Origin: Domibacillus robiginosus
Lineage (GTDB): Bacteria; Bacillota; Bacilli; Bacillales; Domibacillaceae
Length of the DNA stretch: 64,000 nt
Direction of reading: 5' to 3'
NCBI RefSeq assembly: GCF_000966195.1
Contig: NZ_LAHL01000005.1
Location: 1-64,000, forward strand
Shown here: positions 7,663-15,402 of the stretch, piece after piece
Layout: the number at the start of each line of letters is the position of its first letter
How positions within the stretch are numbered: the stretch's first letter is position 1
The notes under the pieces: model-generated
Database searches by the model: none
What the model was told of the DNA's origin: nothing
What the model saw: only the letters and a program-made list of their open reading frames with translations
Position numbers and translations under genes: made by a program

Positions 7663-8656
7663 ACTCGGAAAGCACAATTTCCTGTTTATTGGATCCATCG
7701 AGATTCATTTTAAACAAGTGATAATCCGGCTTTCCTTTTGCAAAGTTCGGATCGGTCATAAAATAAATAGTATGCCCAGAGGGATGAAAAACGGGAGAAC
7801 CTGCATATGTACCAAAAGATGTGAGCGCCTGCGGCTGCTTTAACTGGTTATTGTACCGAAACAGCTCGTACTGGAAAGTATCGGCTGTTTCTTCATTGGC
7901 TACAGCTTGATACACCATGTCACCAGTTGGTTCATGAAAGGCATAATCAGTCACTTCCAGATGTGTTTTGGGCGTTGTATAAGGCTTTACTGTAGACTGG
8001 CCATCGAGTGAAACTGTCCAGACAGATGACTTGCTTTCAAACATATCAACCGTTTCATCCTGCATCAGTACAAGAGCAGAAGTACCATCCGCGCGGACAT
8101 GCAGGCCGCTCATACTATATGAATTCAATGTGGTCAGCCGTTTTTTCGCACCAGTGGATAAATCATATCGGAAAATGTCTGAATGGGCTCGCTCACTGGC
8201 TAAGCCAATGAAGTAAAGACTGTTTCCATCTTCTGAGAATTCAAGACTTGAAGCTGCCTGATTTCCTTTAAATAAAAGCGTTTGTCTGCCAATAGAAAAA
8301 TCTACTATGTAAACGTCTGTACGGACTTCTCCTGTTTCTATCACATCACCTTCCTGAATAGCAATAAAAGCGGCAGCTGAGCCGTCCGGTGACACATCCA
8401 CATCGGTAACCAGCTGGTCAGCTGGCAGGCGGGTGACTTCTTTGTCTGTTTTATTTTTTTCTGAAAAGATTCGTAAAGATGGAATACCGTCCTCATGTTT
8501 TACATAAAATATGTCTCCAGCAGGTGAAAGGTCAAATACATCCGTTAACCCATTTTGTTTTTCAGCGTCTGTTTTTTGAAAGGCAATACCCGTTGACACC
8601 AGGACAGCCCACAATATAAAAAATCCGCCCAATATCCAAGCTGTTTTCTTTTTCAA
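7661..8656 (-). CDS. Membrane-anchored TolB-like beta-propeller protein, function unknown
   Basis: The 331-residue product has one N-terminal hydrophobic segment (about residues 6-26, AWILGGFFILWAVLVSTGIAF) and then an extracytoplasmic part. That part holds repeated blades with SPDGS, SEDGNSLYF and HPSGHTIYFMTD motifs, the WD40-like/TolB propeller pattern. The start is a TTG at 8656, six bases after GGGGGCG. It lies 22 bases behind a polytopic membrane protein gene and is probably co-transcribed with it, so the two may act together at the membrane. I do not recognise a characterised orthologue. Propellers of this type usually bind proteins or ligands and are not diagnostic of an enzyme. Confidence 0.65.
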   Translation of the reverse strand: MKKKTAWILGGFFILWAVLVSTGIAFQKTDAEKQNGLTDVFDLSPAGDIFYVKHEDGIPSLRIFSEKNKTDKEVTRLPADQLVTDVDVSPDGSAAAFIAIQEGDVIETGEVRTDVYIVDFSIGRQTLLFKGNQAASSLEFSEDGNSLYFIGLASERAHSDIFRYDLSTGAKKRLTTLNSYSMSGLHVRADGTSALVLMQDETVDMFESKSSVWTVSLDGQSTVKPYTTPKTHLEVTDYAFHEPTGDMVYQAVANEETADTFQYELFRYNNQLKQPQALTSFGTYAGSPVFHPSGHTIYFMTDPNFAKGKPDYHLFKMNLDGSNKQEIVLSE

Positions 8657-8678
8657 TGGCTCGCCCCCGTTGCTAAAA

Positions 8679-9299
8679 TCATTCAGAAAACAAAAGAAAG
8701 TAAGCGCCTATGAATAAAATACCGATCAAAGGCAAAGTCATCAGCCAATCGTGGGTGTTTCCCTCCTTACTCCAAAGAACCAGCTGAACTTTGTAAAGCA
8801 CAACCCAAATCAAAAAAGGAATAAGAAGCAGCAGGAGCATAAGAGAAGGACCTGCCAGGACAAAAGAAATGAACAGAAGAAAAAGCGTTACCGCGCCGTA
8901 TAAAAGGCCAGTCGTAATATAAAAAGCATGAATTCTTTTTAGCATTTTTGGCTTTTTCCCCATTACATTCAATCGATAAAAAAGAAAAACAGTAAATCCA
9001 ATAAGCACCCATACAATGATCGACAGAGCAAACTTGCTGATATGCTCAAGGTAAAGCAGAGAAACCCATCCGTAAAAGAATAAAATCAGCTGTGCAGCGA
9101 GTAAAATACTTACATGTGTTGGGTTTGGTTTTTCAATTCGGCTTGTGAACAGAAAAAAAGCTGACGCAGCAAGTGAGAGCGTCATCCAGTAAAAAAGCGC
9201 GTCACCATTCGCGAAAAGAAGAGCAGTGTACAAAGCTGTTGTAAAAAAAGCGGAGGACAAGCCAAAGAAAAACAATTCTTTTGACGGGAACGTAGTCAT
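8679..9299 (-). CDS. Polytopic membrane protein, function unknown
   Basis: The 206-residue protein is almost entirely hydrophobic, with about seven predicted membrane segments separated by short charged loops such as SRIEKPNPTH and NVMGKKPKMLKR. There is no signal peptide or catalytic motif I can name. Start: ATG at 9299 with AAGGAGCTC upstream. It is the first gene of a likely two-gene unit with the propeller protein downstream. Confidence 0.6.
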   Translation of the reverse strand: MTTFPSKELFFFGLSSAFFTTALYTALLFANGDALFYWMTLSLAASAFFLFTSRIEKPNPTHVSILLAAQLILFFYGWVSLLYLEHISKFALSIIVWVLIGFTVFLFYRLNVMGKKPKMLKRIHAFYITTGLLYGAVTLFLLFISFVLAGPSLMLLLLLIPFLIWVVLYKVQLVLWSKEGNTHDWLMTLPLIGILFIGAYFLLFSE

Positions 9300-9448
9300 A
9301 AGAGCTCCTTTTCATATCCTTATATTTCCATAAATAAATTATATAACCAAAAAAGCAGCTATGCAAATATCGACAAATATTTCATATCCAGCGATGAATA
9401 AGAAGCTTCTTTTAAGGATATCCTCTTGTTACAAAGGAGATGGATAGA

Positions 9449-9919
9449 ATGTGGAAATGGATGATAGCAGTTGTTTTGCTGTCTGGATGTATGGCGGATG
9501 AAGAGCCAAAAGAGATGTCAGCCCCAATGAACGAACCCCAGGATGCTGCTCAAAATCCAACAGAGCCGCTTCGAGTTATGAAAAAAGAAGAAACAGGACA
9601 ATATTTAGCCGATTCGGCTGGTATGACACTTTACTATTATATACACGATAAAGAGGGTGCCTCTGCCTGCACAAATCACTGCCTTGAAGAATGGCCGCCT
9701 TTTTACCTTGGTTCTAGTAAAGTACCAGAAGGCTTCAGCCGGAGCGATTTCGGTGTTATTACACGAAAAGATACAGGTGAAAAGCAGTCTACGTACAAAG
9801 GATACCCACTATACTATTTTTCGCGTGATCAGATGGCCGGTCAAACGAACGGGTACAGCGCGGATAACGAATGGTATACTGTTAACAACGCCATTGAACG
9901 TATAGCACAGGCAAACTAA
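9449..9919 (+). CDS. Secreted lipoprotein of the COG4315 / Lipoprotein_15 repeat type
   Basis: A short signal peptide (MWKWMIAVVLLSGC) ends in a lipobox, so the mature protein starts with a lipidated cysteine on the outer face of the membrane. Two copies of a repeat characteristic of this family follow. The first reads LADSAGMTLYYYIHDKEG and includes CTNHCLEEWPPF; the second contains YKGYPLYYFSRDQ and ends near NEWYTVN. The role of the family is unknown. I place the start at the ATG at 9449, nine bases after AAAGGAG, because the earlier ATG at 9440 overlaps that site. The product is 156 residues. Confidence 0.75.
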   Translation: MWKWMIAVVLLSGCMADEEPKEMSAPMNEPQDAAQNPTEPLRVMKKEETGQYLADSAGMTLYYYIHDKEGASACTNHCLEEWPPFYLGSSKVPEGFSRSDFGVITRKDTGEKQSTYKGYPLYYFSRDQMAGQTNGYSADNEWYTVNNAIERIAQAN

Positions 9920-9922
9920 AAA

Positions 9923-9957
9923 ACGGCTGTCCTTATAATCCGGACAGCCGCTTTTTT
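9923..9957. terminator. Bidirectional terminator between the lipoprotein and GGDEF-EAL genes
   Basis: CGGCTGTCC and GGACAGCCG pair around an AT-rich loop, with A and T runs on the two flanks. The stop codon of the - strand gene (9933-9935) lies within the loop. Confidence 0.8.
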
Positions 9958-12077
9958 ATGTTTTCAGAAGAAAGCGGCTCTGCATACAGATAGCCCTGTG
10001 CTTCCGTACAGTTCAACGCCCGCAGCAGCCGAGCCTGTTCCTCGGTTTCTACTCCTTCTGCAATCACCTTTAAATTTAAATTTTGAGCAAGATCAATGAT
10101 CGTTTTTACAATTGCTTGATGGTGTTCTGTTAAATCCTGAACGAAAGACTGGTCAATTTTCAGCTTTGTAATGGGGAATCGGCTCAGGTAGCTGAGCGAG
10201 CTGTAGCCGGTGCCAAAGTCATCAATGCTGACATGAACACCAATATCACGCAGCCGGTTTAAAACCTGCTCTGCATGAGCGACATCAGCGGTCATACTCT
10301 CGGTAATTTCAACATCCAGCCATTTGGGCGAAAGGCCGGTCCGCTGCAAAATCTGCTCTATCTGCTCGGCAAAATGCTTCTGCATAAATTGTCGAAGTGA
10401 CACATTTACACTCATGCACACGGGCGGCAGTCCTGATTCCTGCCATGCTTTGTTTTGAGCACAGGCAGTCTCAAGCACCCAGGTGCCAATAGGAATAATC
10501 AGGCCGGTTTCTTCGGCAAGCGGAATAAAATCGGCCGGAGAAACAGGCCCGATTTTCGGGTGATTCCAGCGGATCAATGCTTCAACGCCGATGGTTTGTC
10601 CTGTTTTTATATCGATTTGAGGCTGATAATCCAGGTGAAAATGCCCCTGCTCAAGGGCACGGTGCATTTCCCGTTCAAGCATCATTTTATTACTCATGTC
10701 GCGGTGCAAATCGCTTGTGAAAAACTGATAATTGTTTTTGCCGCTTTCTTTGGCAAAGTACATAGCAGCATCTGCGTTGCGTATAAGCGTTTCTGCCTCT
10801 AATCCATCCTGTGGATACATACTGATGCCGATACTTGTGCTAATGAAAATATCGAGGTTTTCAATCAAGAAAAAGTGGCTGATCTCTTTTTGAATTCGTT
10901 CGGCAATCAGCTGCGCTTGTTCGTGCGTAATGGAGGGCAGCAGGATGGCATATTCATCTCCACCAAGCCGGGCTGCTATATCGGCGCGTCTAATACACTT
11001 TTGAAGCCGAAGGGCTACTTTTGCAAGCAGGAGATCTCCTGTATTGTGGCCAAGTGTATCGTTTATGTTTTTAAACCGATCCAAATCAAGGAACATAACC
11101 GCAAAGGATTCCTGTGACTGCGCTGAATGATGTAATGTTTCAGTCAGCTTTTTTTGAAATTGGCGCCGGTTCGCAAGACCGGTTAAGTCATCATAATGAG
11201 CCATTTTTTTCACTTGTCTTTCGGTTTCCTTGCGCTCTGTAATATCAATAGCTGTGCCGATGACTTCCGTCACTTTCCCGTTTTCAAAAAGCGGTGAAAG
11301 ATGCACAAGCAAAACAAATTCAAGCAAAGTCAATTCGAAATTTACCTGTTCCCCTGCAAATCCTCGTTCCAAATAACCTGCTGCATACGAAAAAGTACGT
11401 TTTGAAACAAGATCTTCCAGGCGGCTTTCCCTAGGCCAATTGGACGACAGGCCCATCTTTTGGGCCAGCTTTCCTTCCAGCATTGTTAAAATAATATGGC
11501 CTGCTTCATTTTTTCGATATTTAAATACAGCATTTTGCAAGTGCTTGACTGTAGTTTGAAATTCATTTTTCTGCGCTTGCTTTAATGCTTTTTCTGTTTG
11601 ATGCTTGTCAGTGATATCTATGTCAATCGAAAGGAAATTTACCAGGCAACCATTTTGATCCAGAATAGGCACGACGGTCGCATTGATACTGTAAATCGTC
11701 CCATCTTTTGCACGATTGTGCAGCTCGCTTTGCCAAACCTGCCCCTGTTTTAACAAATGCCACATGCTATTGAAGTGATCAGTTGGGTACAGACCTGAAT
11801 CAAATAGTGAGTGTTTTTGCCCAATGATTTCTTCCAGGTCGTATTTTGACAGTTCACAGAATCGATCATTTACGTATAAGATGACTCCATCTTTGCTTGT
11901 AATAGAAAGGGAAAAACACTCGTCCAGGGCATGGACAATCGATGAAACATCGTGCAGATGGTTTAACATAGACTCCAACCTTTCGCTTTCTGTTCTATCT
12001 AGGTCTATTTTACCTATATGTTCCAAAATTTTCAATGAATACATGCCTCGCTTTATTATTTTATTGCTCAGTTCCAT
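9933..12077 (-). CDS. PAS-PAS-GGDEF-EAL cyclic di-GMP enzyme
   Basis: The 714-residue cytoplasmic protein can make and break cyclic di-GMP. Two PAS-type sensor domains (about 45-165 and 170-285) precede a GGDEF domain (about 290-450). That domain has an intact GGDEY active site and an RRAD inhibitory I-site five residues before it. The C-terminal EAL domain (about 465-712) keeps EALIRW, NVSLRQF, EITES, DDFGTGYSSL, KIDQSFV and EGVET, so phosphodiesterase activity is likely. Whether both halves are active cannot be told from sequence. No transmembrane segment is seen. The start is uncertain: the ATG at 12077 has no clear ribosome binding site, and an ATG 11 codons later is possible. Confidence 0.85.
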   Translation of the reverse strand: MELSNKIIKRGMYSLKILEHIGKIDLDRTESERLESMLNHLHDVSSIVHALDECFSLSITSKDGVILYVNDRFCELSKYDLEEIIGQKHSLFDSGLYPTDHFNSMWHLLKQGQVWQSELHNRAKDGTIYSINATVVPILDQNGCLVNFLSIDIDITDKHQTEKALKQAQKNEFQTTVKHLQNAVFKYRKNEAGHIILTMLEGKLAQKMGLSSNWPRESRLEDLVSKRTFSYAAGYLERGFAGEQVNFELTLLEFVLLVHLSPLFENGKVTEVIGTAIDITERKETERQVKKMAHYDDLTGLANRRQFQKKLTETLHHSAQSQESFAVMFLDLDRFKNINDTLGHNTGDLLLAKVALRLQKCIRRADIAARLGGDEYAILLPSITHEQAQLIAERIQKEISHFFLIENLDIFISTSIGISMYPQDGLEAETLIRNADAAMYFAKESGKNNYQFFTSDLHRDMSNKMMLEREMHRALEQGHFHLDYQPQIDIKTGQTIGVEALIRWNHPKIGPVSPADFIPLAEETGLIIPIGTWVLETACAQNKAWQESGLPPVCMSVNVSLRQFMQKHFAEQIEQILQRTGLSPKWLDVEITESMTADVAHAEQVLNRLRDIGVHVSIDDFGTGYSSLSYLSRFPITKLKIDQSFVQDLTEHHQAIVKTIIDLAQNLNLKVIAEGVETEEQARLLRALNCTEAQGYLYAEPLSSENIKKRLSGL

Positions 12078-12134
12078 ATTTTTTGGACTGAAATGGGTAT
12101 AGAGTACATAATATATAAAATCGGAGGGATCGAT

Positions 12135-12404
12135 ATGGGATGGAAATATTGGAAGGTGGTTTTACGTTATGGTCATGTAGGAAAGCGAAACGAGGTTAGT
12201 GTAGCAAGATACCTGTTAACAGAAGCCCACTATACACCCGTGCTTGTTATGGACCAGGCTGCCCACATGCCAGGTGTAAAGCATAATGGGGTAACGTCTG
12301 TAACAGAAATTAATCGAGATACGTTTCTAGAAGGCAAACGAAGAGAACAGGAGAATTTCTTTCTTCAAAAAATGAAAGCGTTCCATAAAGAACGCCCGGC
12401 TTAA
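12135..12404 (+). CDS. Small conserved-looking protein, function unknown
   Basis: The 89-residue basic protein MGWKYWKVVLRYGHVGKRNE... has no signal peptide or membrane segment. The ATG at 12135 lies five bases after CGGAGGGATC. An in-frame ATG at 12093 has no such site and would overlap the promoter region of the divergent GGDEF-EAL gene. The aromatic and basic head and a charged helical C-terminus (EGKRREQENFFLQKMKAF) are all that can be said. I recognise no family. Confidence 0.6.
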   Translation: MGWKYWKVVLRYGHVGKRNEVSVARYLLTEAHYTPVLVMDQAAHMPGVKHNGVTSVTEINRDTFLEGKRREQENFFLQKMKAFHKERPA

Positions 12405-12407
12405 AAA

Positions 12408-12452
12408 AGTGGTCTCGTCCGCCTGCTGGTGGCATTTGAGGCCGCTTTCTTT
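12408..12452 (+). terminator. Terminator-like hairpin after the small gene
   Basis: AGTGGTCTC (12408-12416) pairs with GAGGCCGCT (12438-12446), including two G-U pairs, across a 21-base loop. TTTCTTTT follows. It lies ahead of rbsK. Confidence 0.5.
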
Positions 12453-12476
12453 TATGCTTACATAGGGGTGAATAAA

Positions 12477-13400
12477 ATGGGGCAAGTAACAGTAGCAGGC
12501 AGTTACGTAGCAGATTTGATGATCCGGACGCCGCAATTGCCGGCACCTGGAGAAACCGTTTTAGGCGGACCTTTTCAAATGGGACCTGGCGGTAAAGGCG
12601 GAAACCAGGCAACCGCAGCGGCCAGGAGTGGGGCGGATGTTGTTTTTATAACGAAAATTGGCACTGATGTTTTTGGCCAGGAAGCCATGCAGCACTTCGA
12701 GCGCGAAGGATTTGATATTCGCTTTGTGCAGAAAAGCGAACAGGACGCAACAGGCACCGCCCTTATTTCTGTTGATGAAAAAGGGGAAAACAGTATTGTT
12801 ATTGCACCAGGCGCGTGTGGTAAAATGAGCCGCATGGATATAGAAAGGGCAGGCAGGGCAATCGAACAAGCCGATATTCTTGTGCTCCAGCTTGAAATTC
12901 ATTTCGAAGCTGTGGAAGCGGCCATTCACCAAGCCATTCAGTGCGATGTACCCATCCTGTTAAATCCTGCTCCCTACACAGCATTTCCGGCAGAGTGGCT
13001 CTGTCATGTTACTTATGTAACACCGAACGAAACAGAAGCTCGTGGTTTAACAGGAATTACTGTAGTCGATGAAGCATCAGCTCAGCGTGCAGCGGATATC
13101 CTACACGAGAAAGGTGCCGGCGTCGTGATCATTACCATGGGCGGGAGAGGCGTTTTTTTGTCCAAAGAAAAGGGGAAAGGCCGACAAATGAAAGGGTTCT
13201 CTGTTGAAGTCGTTGATACAACGGGTGCCGGAGATGCTTTTAATGGAGGATTCGCTTATGCTATTAGCAGCGGCATGAAGGTAGAAGACGCTGTGCAGTT
13301 TGGACAGGCTGCTGCGGCACTTTCGGTCATGAAAGCAGGCACCGCTGTTTCTATGCCGTATCTTGAAGAAATAAAAGCGTTTTTAAAAAAGGTTCTTTAG
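12477..13400 (+). CDS. rbsK: Ribokinase (PfkB family)
   Basis: RbsK phosphorylates ribose to ribose 5-phosphate with ATP. The 307-residue protein carries both PfkB signatures: GPGGKGGNQATAAARSG near residue 37 and DTTGAGDAFNGGFA near residue 250, where the aspartate of GAGD is the catalytic base. The ATG at 12477 follows AGGGGTG; the frame runs open upstream without a better site. No ribose transporter or rbsR is adjacent, so it stands alone or pairs loosely with the PTS IIA gene 28 bases downstream. Specificity for ribose over deoxyribose or other pentoses is inferred from overall similarity only. Confidence 0.85.
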   Translation: MGQVTVAGSYVADLMIRTPQLPAPGETVLGGPFQMGPGGKGGNQATAAARSGADVVFITKIGTDVFGQEAMQHFEREGFDIRFVQKSEQDATGTALISVDEKGENSIVIAPGACGKMSRMDIERAGRAIEQADILVLQLEIHFEAVEAAIHQAIQCDVPILLNPAPYTAFPAEWLCHVTYVTPNETEARGLTGITVVDEASAQRAADILHEKGAGVVIITMGGRGVFLSKEKGKGRQMKGFSVEVVDTTGAGDAFNGGFAYAISSGMKVEDAVQFGQAAAALSVMKAGTAVSMPYLEEIKAFLKKVL

Positions 13401-13428
13401 GGAATAGAGAAAAAAAGGAGGGTTCTAT

Positions 13429-13950
13429 ATGGGATTTTTAAGCAAGCTTTTTGGTGGAAAAGAAGAAGAGAGTACCGTGCAAAATACGGGTGAAATCGTG
13501 CTGGTTTCTCCAATGAGTGGAGAGGTCATCAGCTTAGAAGAAGTACCTGATCCGGTTTTTTCTCAAAAAATGATGGGCGACGGAATTGCCGTGAATCCGT
13601 CGGAAGGAAAAGTAGTGGCGCCGGCCGATGCAAAAGTGCTGAATGTGTTCCCGACCAAGCACGCCATTGGTTTAGAAACGGCAGAAGGCCTGGAGCTTCT
13701 TATTCATGTTGGGCTCGATACAGTGAACATGAAGGGGGAAGGCTTCGATGTGAAGGTTTCAGAGGGAGATCAAGTGAAAAAGGGGGATGTACTGCTTACA
13801 TACAGTCTCGAACTTGTTCGTGAAAAAGCAGCCAGCATTATCACCCCGCTCATCATCTCTAATGGAGATCTTGTTAAGCAGATGGAAAAGCATGAAAATG
13901 TGACGGCAGTTGCAGGTGAAACACCTGTACTGACAGTCAAGATTAAATAA
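13429..13950 (+). CDS. crr: Free-standing PTS EIIA glucose-type protein
   Basis: The 173-residue single-domain IIA-Glc protein takes phosphate from HPr and passes it to a IIB domain. Active-site histidines are H78 (FPTKHAIG) and H93 (LLIHVGLDTV), the second being the phosphorylated one. The motif GDGIAV and C-terminal KGDVLLTYSLE also fit. No IIBC gene is next to it, so it probably serves a IIBC lacking its own IIA, encoded elsewhere. The ribosome binding site AAAGGAGGG is strong. A perfect hairpin follows the stop codon, then the first of the structured intergenic elements. Confidence 0.88.
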   Translation: MGFLSKLFGGKEEESTVQNTGEIVLVSPMSGEVISLEEVPDPVFSQKMMGDGIAVNPSEGKVVAPADAKVLNVFPTKHAIGLETAEGLELLIHVGLDTVNMKGEGFDVKVSEGDQVKKGDVLLTYSLELVREKAASIITPLIISNGDLVKQMEKHENVTAVAGETPVLTVKIK

Positions 13951-13954
13951 TGTA

Positions 13955-13983
13955 AAGGAAGTCTCAATCGTTGAGACTTCCTT
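13955..13983. terminator. Hairpin copy A flanking intergenic element 1
   Basis: A perfect 13-bp stem, AAGGAAGTCTCAA with TTGAGACTTCCTT, closes a 3-base loop (TCG). It directly follows the crr stop. The same stem with a different loop recurs at 14134 on the far side of the element. Confidence 0.8.
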
Positions 13984-14133
13984 GAGAGTGTAGACAAAGT
14001 TAGAAAGCAGGCTGATTGAAAACGCTTGGCTTTCAAGGAAAGCGGCCGGCTGGGAAGCGGAGTGACCTTTTAGGGGTCATGAGCATTCACAGCCGGCAAG
14101 TGACACCGAAAGTGAGCGTTTGTCAACAGCCTG
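13984..14133. repeat. Structured intergenic element 1 between duplicated hairpins
   Basis: The 150-base element starts GAGAGTGTAGACAAAG and ends TTTGTCAACAGCCTG, so its ends form an imperfect inverted repeat. Inside, GCCGGCTG (14045-14052) pairs with CAGCCGGC (14090-14097), enclosing a second stem TGACC/GGTCA. It carries no ORF. Element 2 at 16579 and the window-edge copy at 1-15 share its boundaries. A non-autonomous mobile element or a structured RNA are both possible. Confidence 0.55.
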
Positions 14134-14165
14134 AAGGAAGTCTCAATTATTGAGACTTCTTTTTT
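14134..14165. terminator. Hairpin copy B flanking intergenic element 1
   Basis: It repeats the AAGGAAGTCTCAA stem of copy A with loop TTA instead of TCG and ends in a long T run. It lies just beyond the 3' end of the converging NRAMP-like gene and is probably its terminator on the other strand. Confidence 0.75.
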
Positions 14166-14178
14166 AGATTTCAGCCAT

Positions 14179-15402
14179 TCAAGCTCCAATGAAGGAACGA
14201 ATTGCATCAATTAAGCTGTAAATACCAAGCCCGGTGCAAACCAGGGCAACCAGTCCGCCAGCGATATTGGCCCTTACTGAATTTGTATATTCGCCTAAAC
14301 GGTGCTGATTATTCATGATGATTAGCAGCATAATCGAAATAAAGGGGAGTAAAATACCGTTTAGTGCCTGTGCAAAAAGAAGGACATCCAGCGGTTCGAA
14401 ACCGACCGCCGAAGATACAATGCCGATCACGATGACCACTGTAAAAACCAGCTTAAAACGACGGTCCTTCATGCCGTTCTGCCAGCGCAGAATACTACCA
14501 ATGGTAATCGCCGCGCCAAGCGGTGAAGCAATGGCAGAAGAAAGGCCAGCTGCAAACAAGCCAACGCTCATAAAAATCTTTGCCCAGCTGCCAAGAATCG
14601 GTTCAAGCTGCAGGGACAATTCGGCTACGCTTTCTACCTCAATGCCGCGAATCATCGTAGCCGAAGTGATTAAAACAGCGGCTGTAATCAAACCGCCAAT
14701 TCCAATGGAGACGATAATATCAAGTCGTGATTCTTTTAAATCGGACGGCTTGTTCCATCTTTCCTGCACAGTTGAAGAATGAATAAACAGGTTGTAAGGC
14801 ACAACCGTAGTACCGATCAACGCAACAATCGTAATAATAGAGCCGGCAGGAATAGTGGGAACAAATGCTCCTTTGACGACTTCTCCTATATCCGGCCTGG
14901 CAATCACCATCGTCGTTAAAAAAGTAATGCTCATAATTGCAATAAGAAAGATCATGACTTTTTCAATGATTTTGTAGCTTCCTGTAAGTCCAATGATTAA
15001 AATGATCATGCCGACTATCGGGCCAAGCACACGTTCAGGTACGCCAGTTAAAGTAGAGATGCCGAGTGATGTCCCGAGAAGATCGCCAGCGATATACGCA
15101 GAGCAGCCAACAAGGATAGAAATGATCACCAGCCACATTGCTCCATATTTTAAAATGGGCTGTGTAAACTGCTCCCGAATCGCGTCACCAAGACTCGACT
15201 GCGTCATAATGCCAAGACGCGCCGTCATTTCCTGTAAAATCAGTGTGGCAACAATAGAAAAAACAATGGCCCAGAGTACAGCATATCCGAAAGAAGCACC
15301 CGCTTTGGTCGCAGTGGTCACGGTACCCGGCCCGATAAAAGAAGCGGTGACAATGGCACCTGGCCCAATAAATTTAATCCTGTCCCTGAATGTTTTCGCC
15401 AA
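14179..15402 (-). CDS. NRAMP-superfamily transporter with altered metal-site motifs
   Basis: The protein is polytopic with about 11 membrane segments and the NRAMP fold signature. In the first segment the canonical DPGN is replaced by GPGT (FIGPGTVTTATKAG), and in the sixth the canonical MPHN is VPYN (GTTVVPYNLFIHSS). The Mn/Fe ligands of classical NRAMPs are therefore missing. The substrate may be another cation or something else. It follows the ureohydrolase gene with overlap, so the two form one unit. The frame is open to an ATG at 15465. I favour the TTG at 15402, nine bases after AAGGGG, because earlier ATGs lack a ribosome binding site. This leaves a 29-base overlap with the upstream gene. 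Confidence 0.75.
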   Translation of the reverse strand: MAKTFRDRIKFIGPGAIVTASFIGPGTVTTATKAGASFGYAVLWAIVFSIVATLILQEMTARLGIMTQSSLGDAIREQFTQPILKYGAMWLVIISILVGCSAYIAGDLLGTSLGISTLTGVPERVLGPIVGMIILIIGLTGSYKIIEKVMIFLIAIMSITFLTTMVIARPDIGEVVKGAFVPTIPAGSIITIVALIGTTVVPYNLFIHSSTVQERWNKPSDLKESRLDIIVSIGIGGLITAAVLITSATMIRGIEVESVAELSLQLEPILGSWAKIFMSVGLFAAGLSSAIASPLGAAITIGSILRWQNGMKDRRFKLVFTVVIVIGIVSSAVGFEPLDVLLFAQALNGILLPFISIMLLIIMNNQHRLGEYTNSVRANIAGGLVALVCTGLGIYSLIDAIRSFIGA

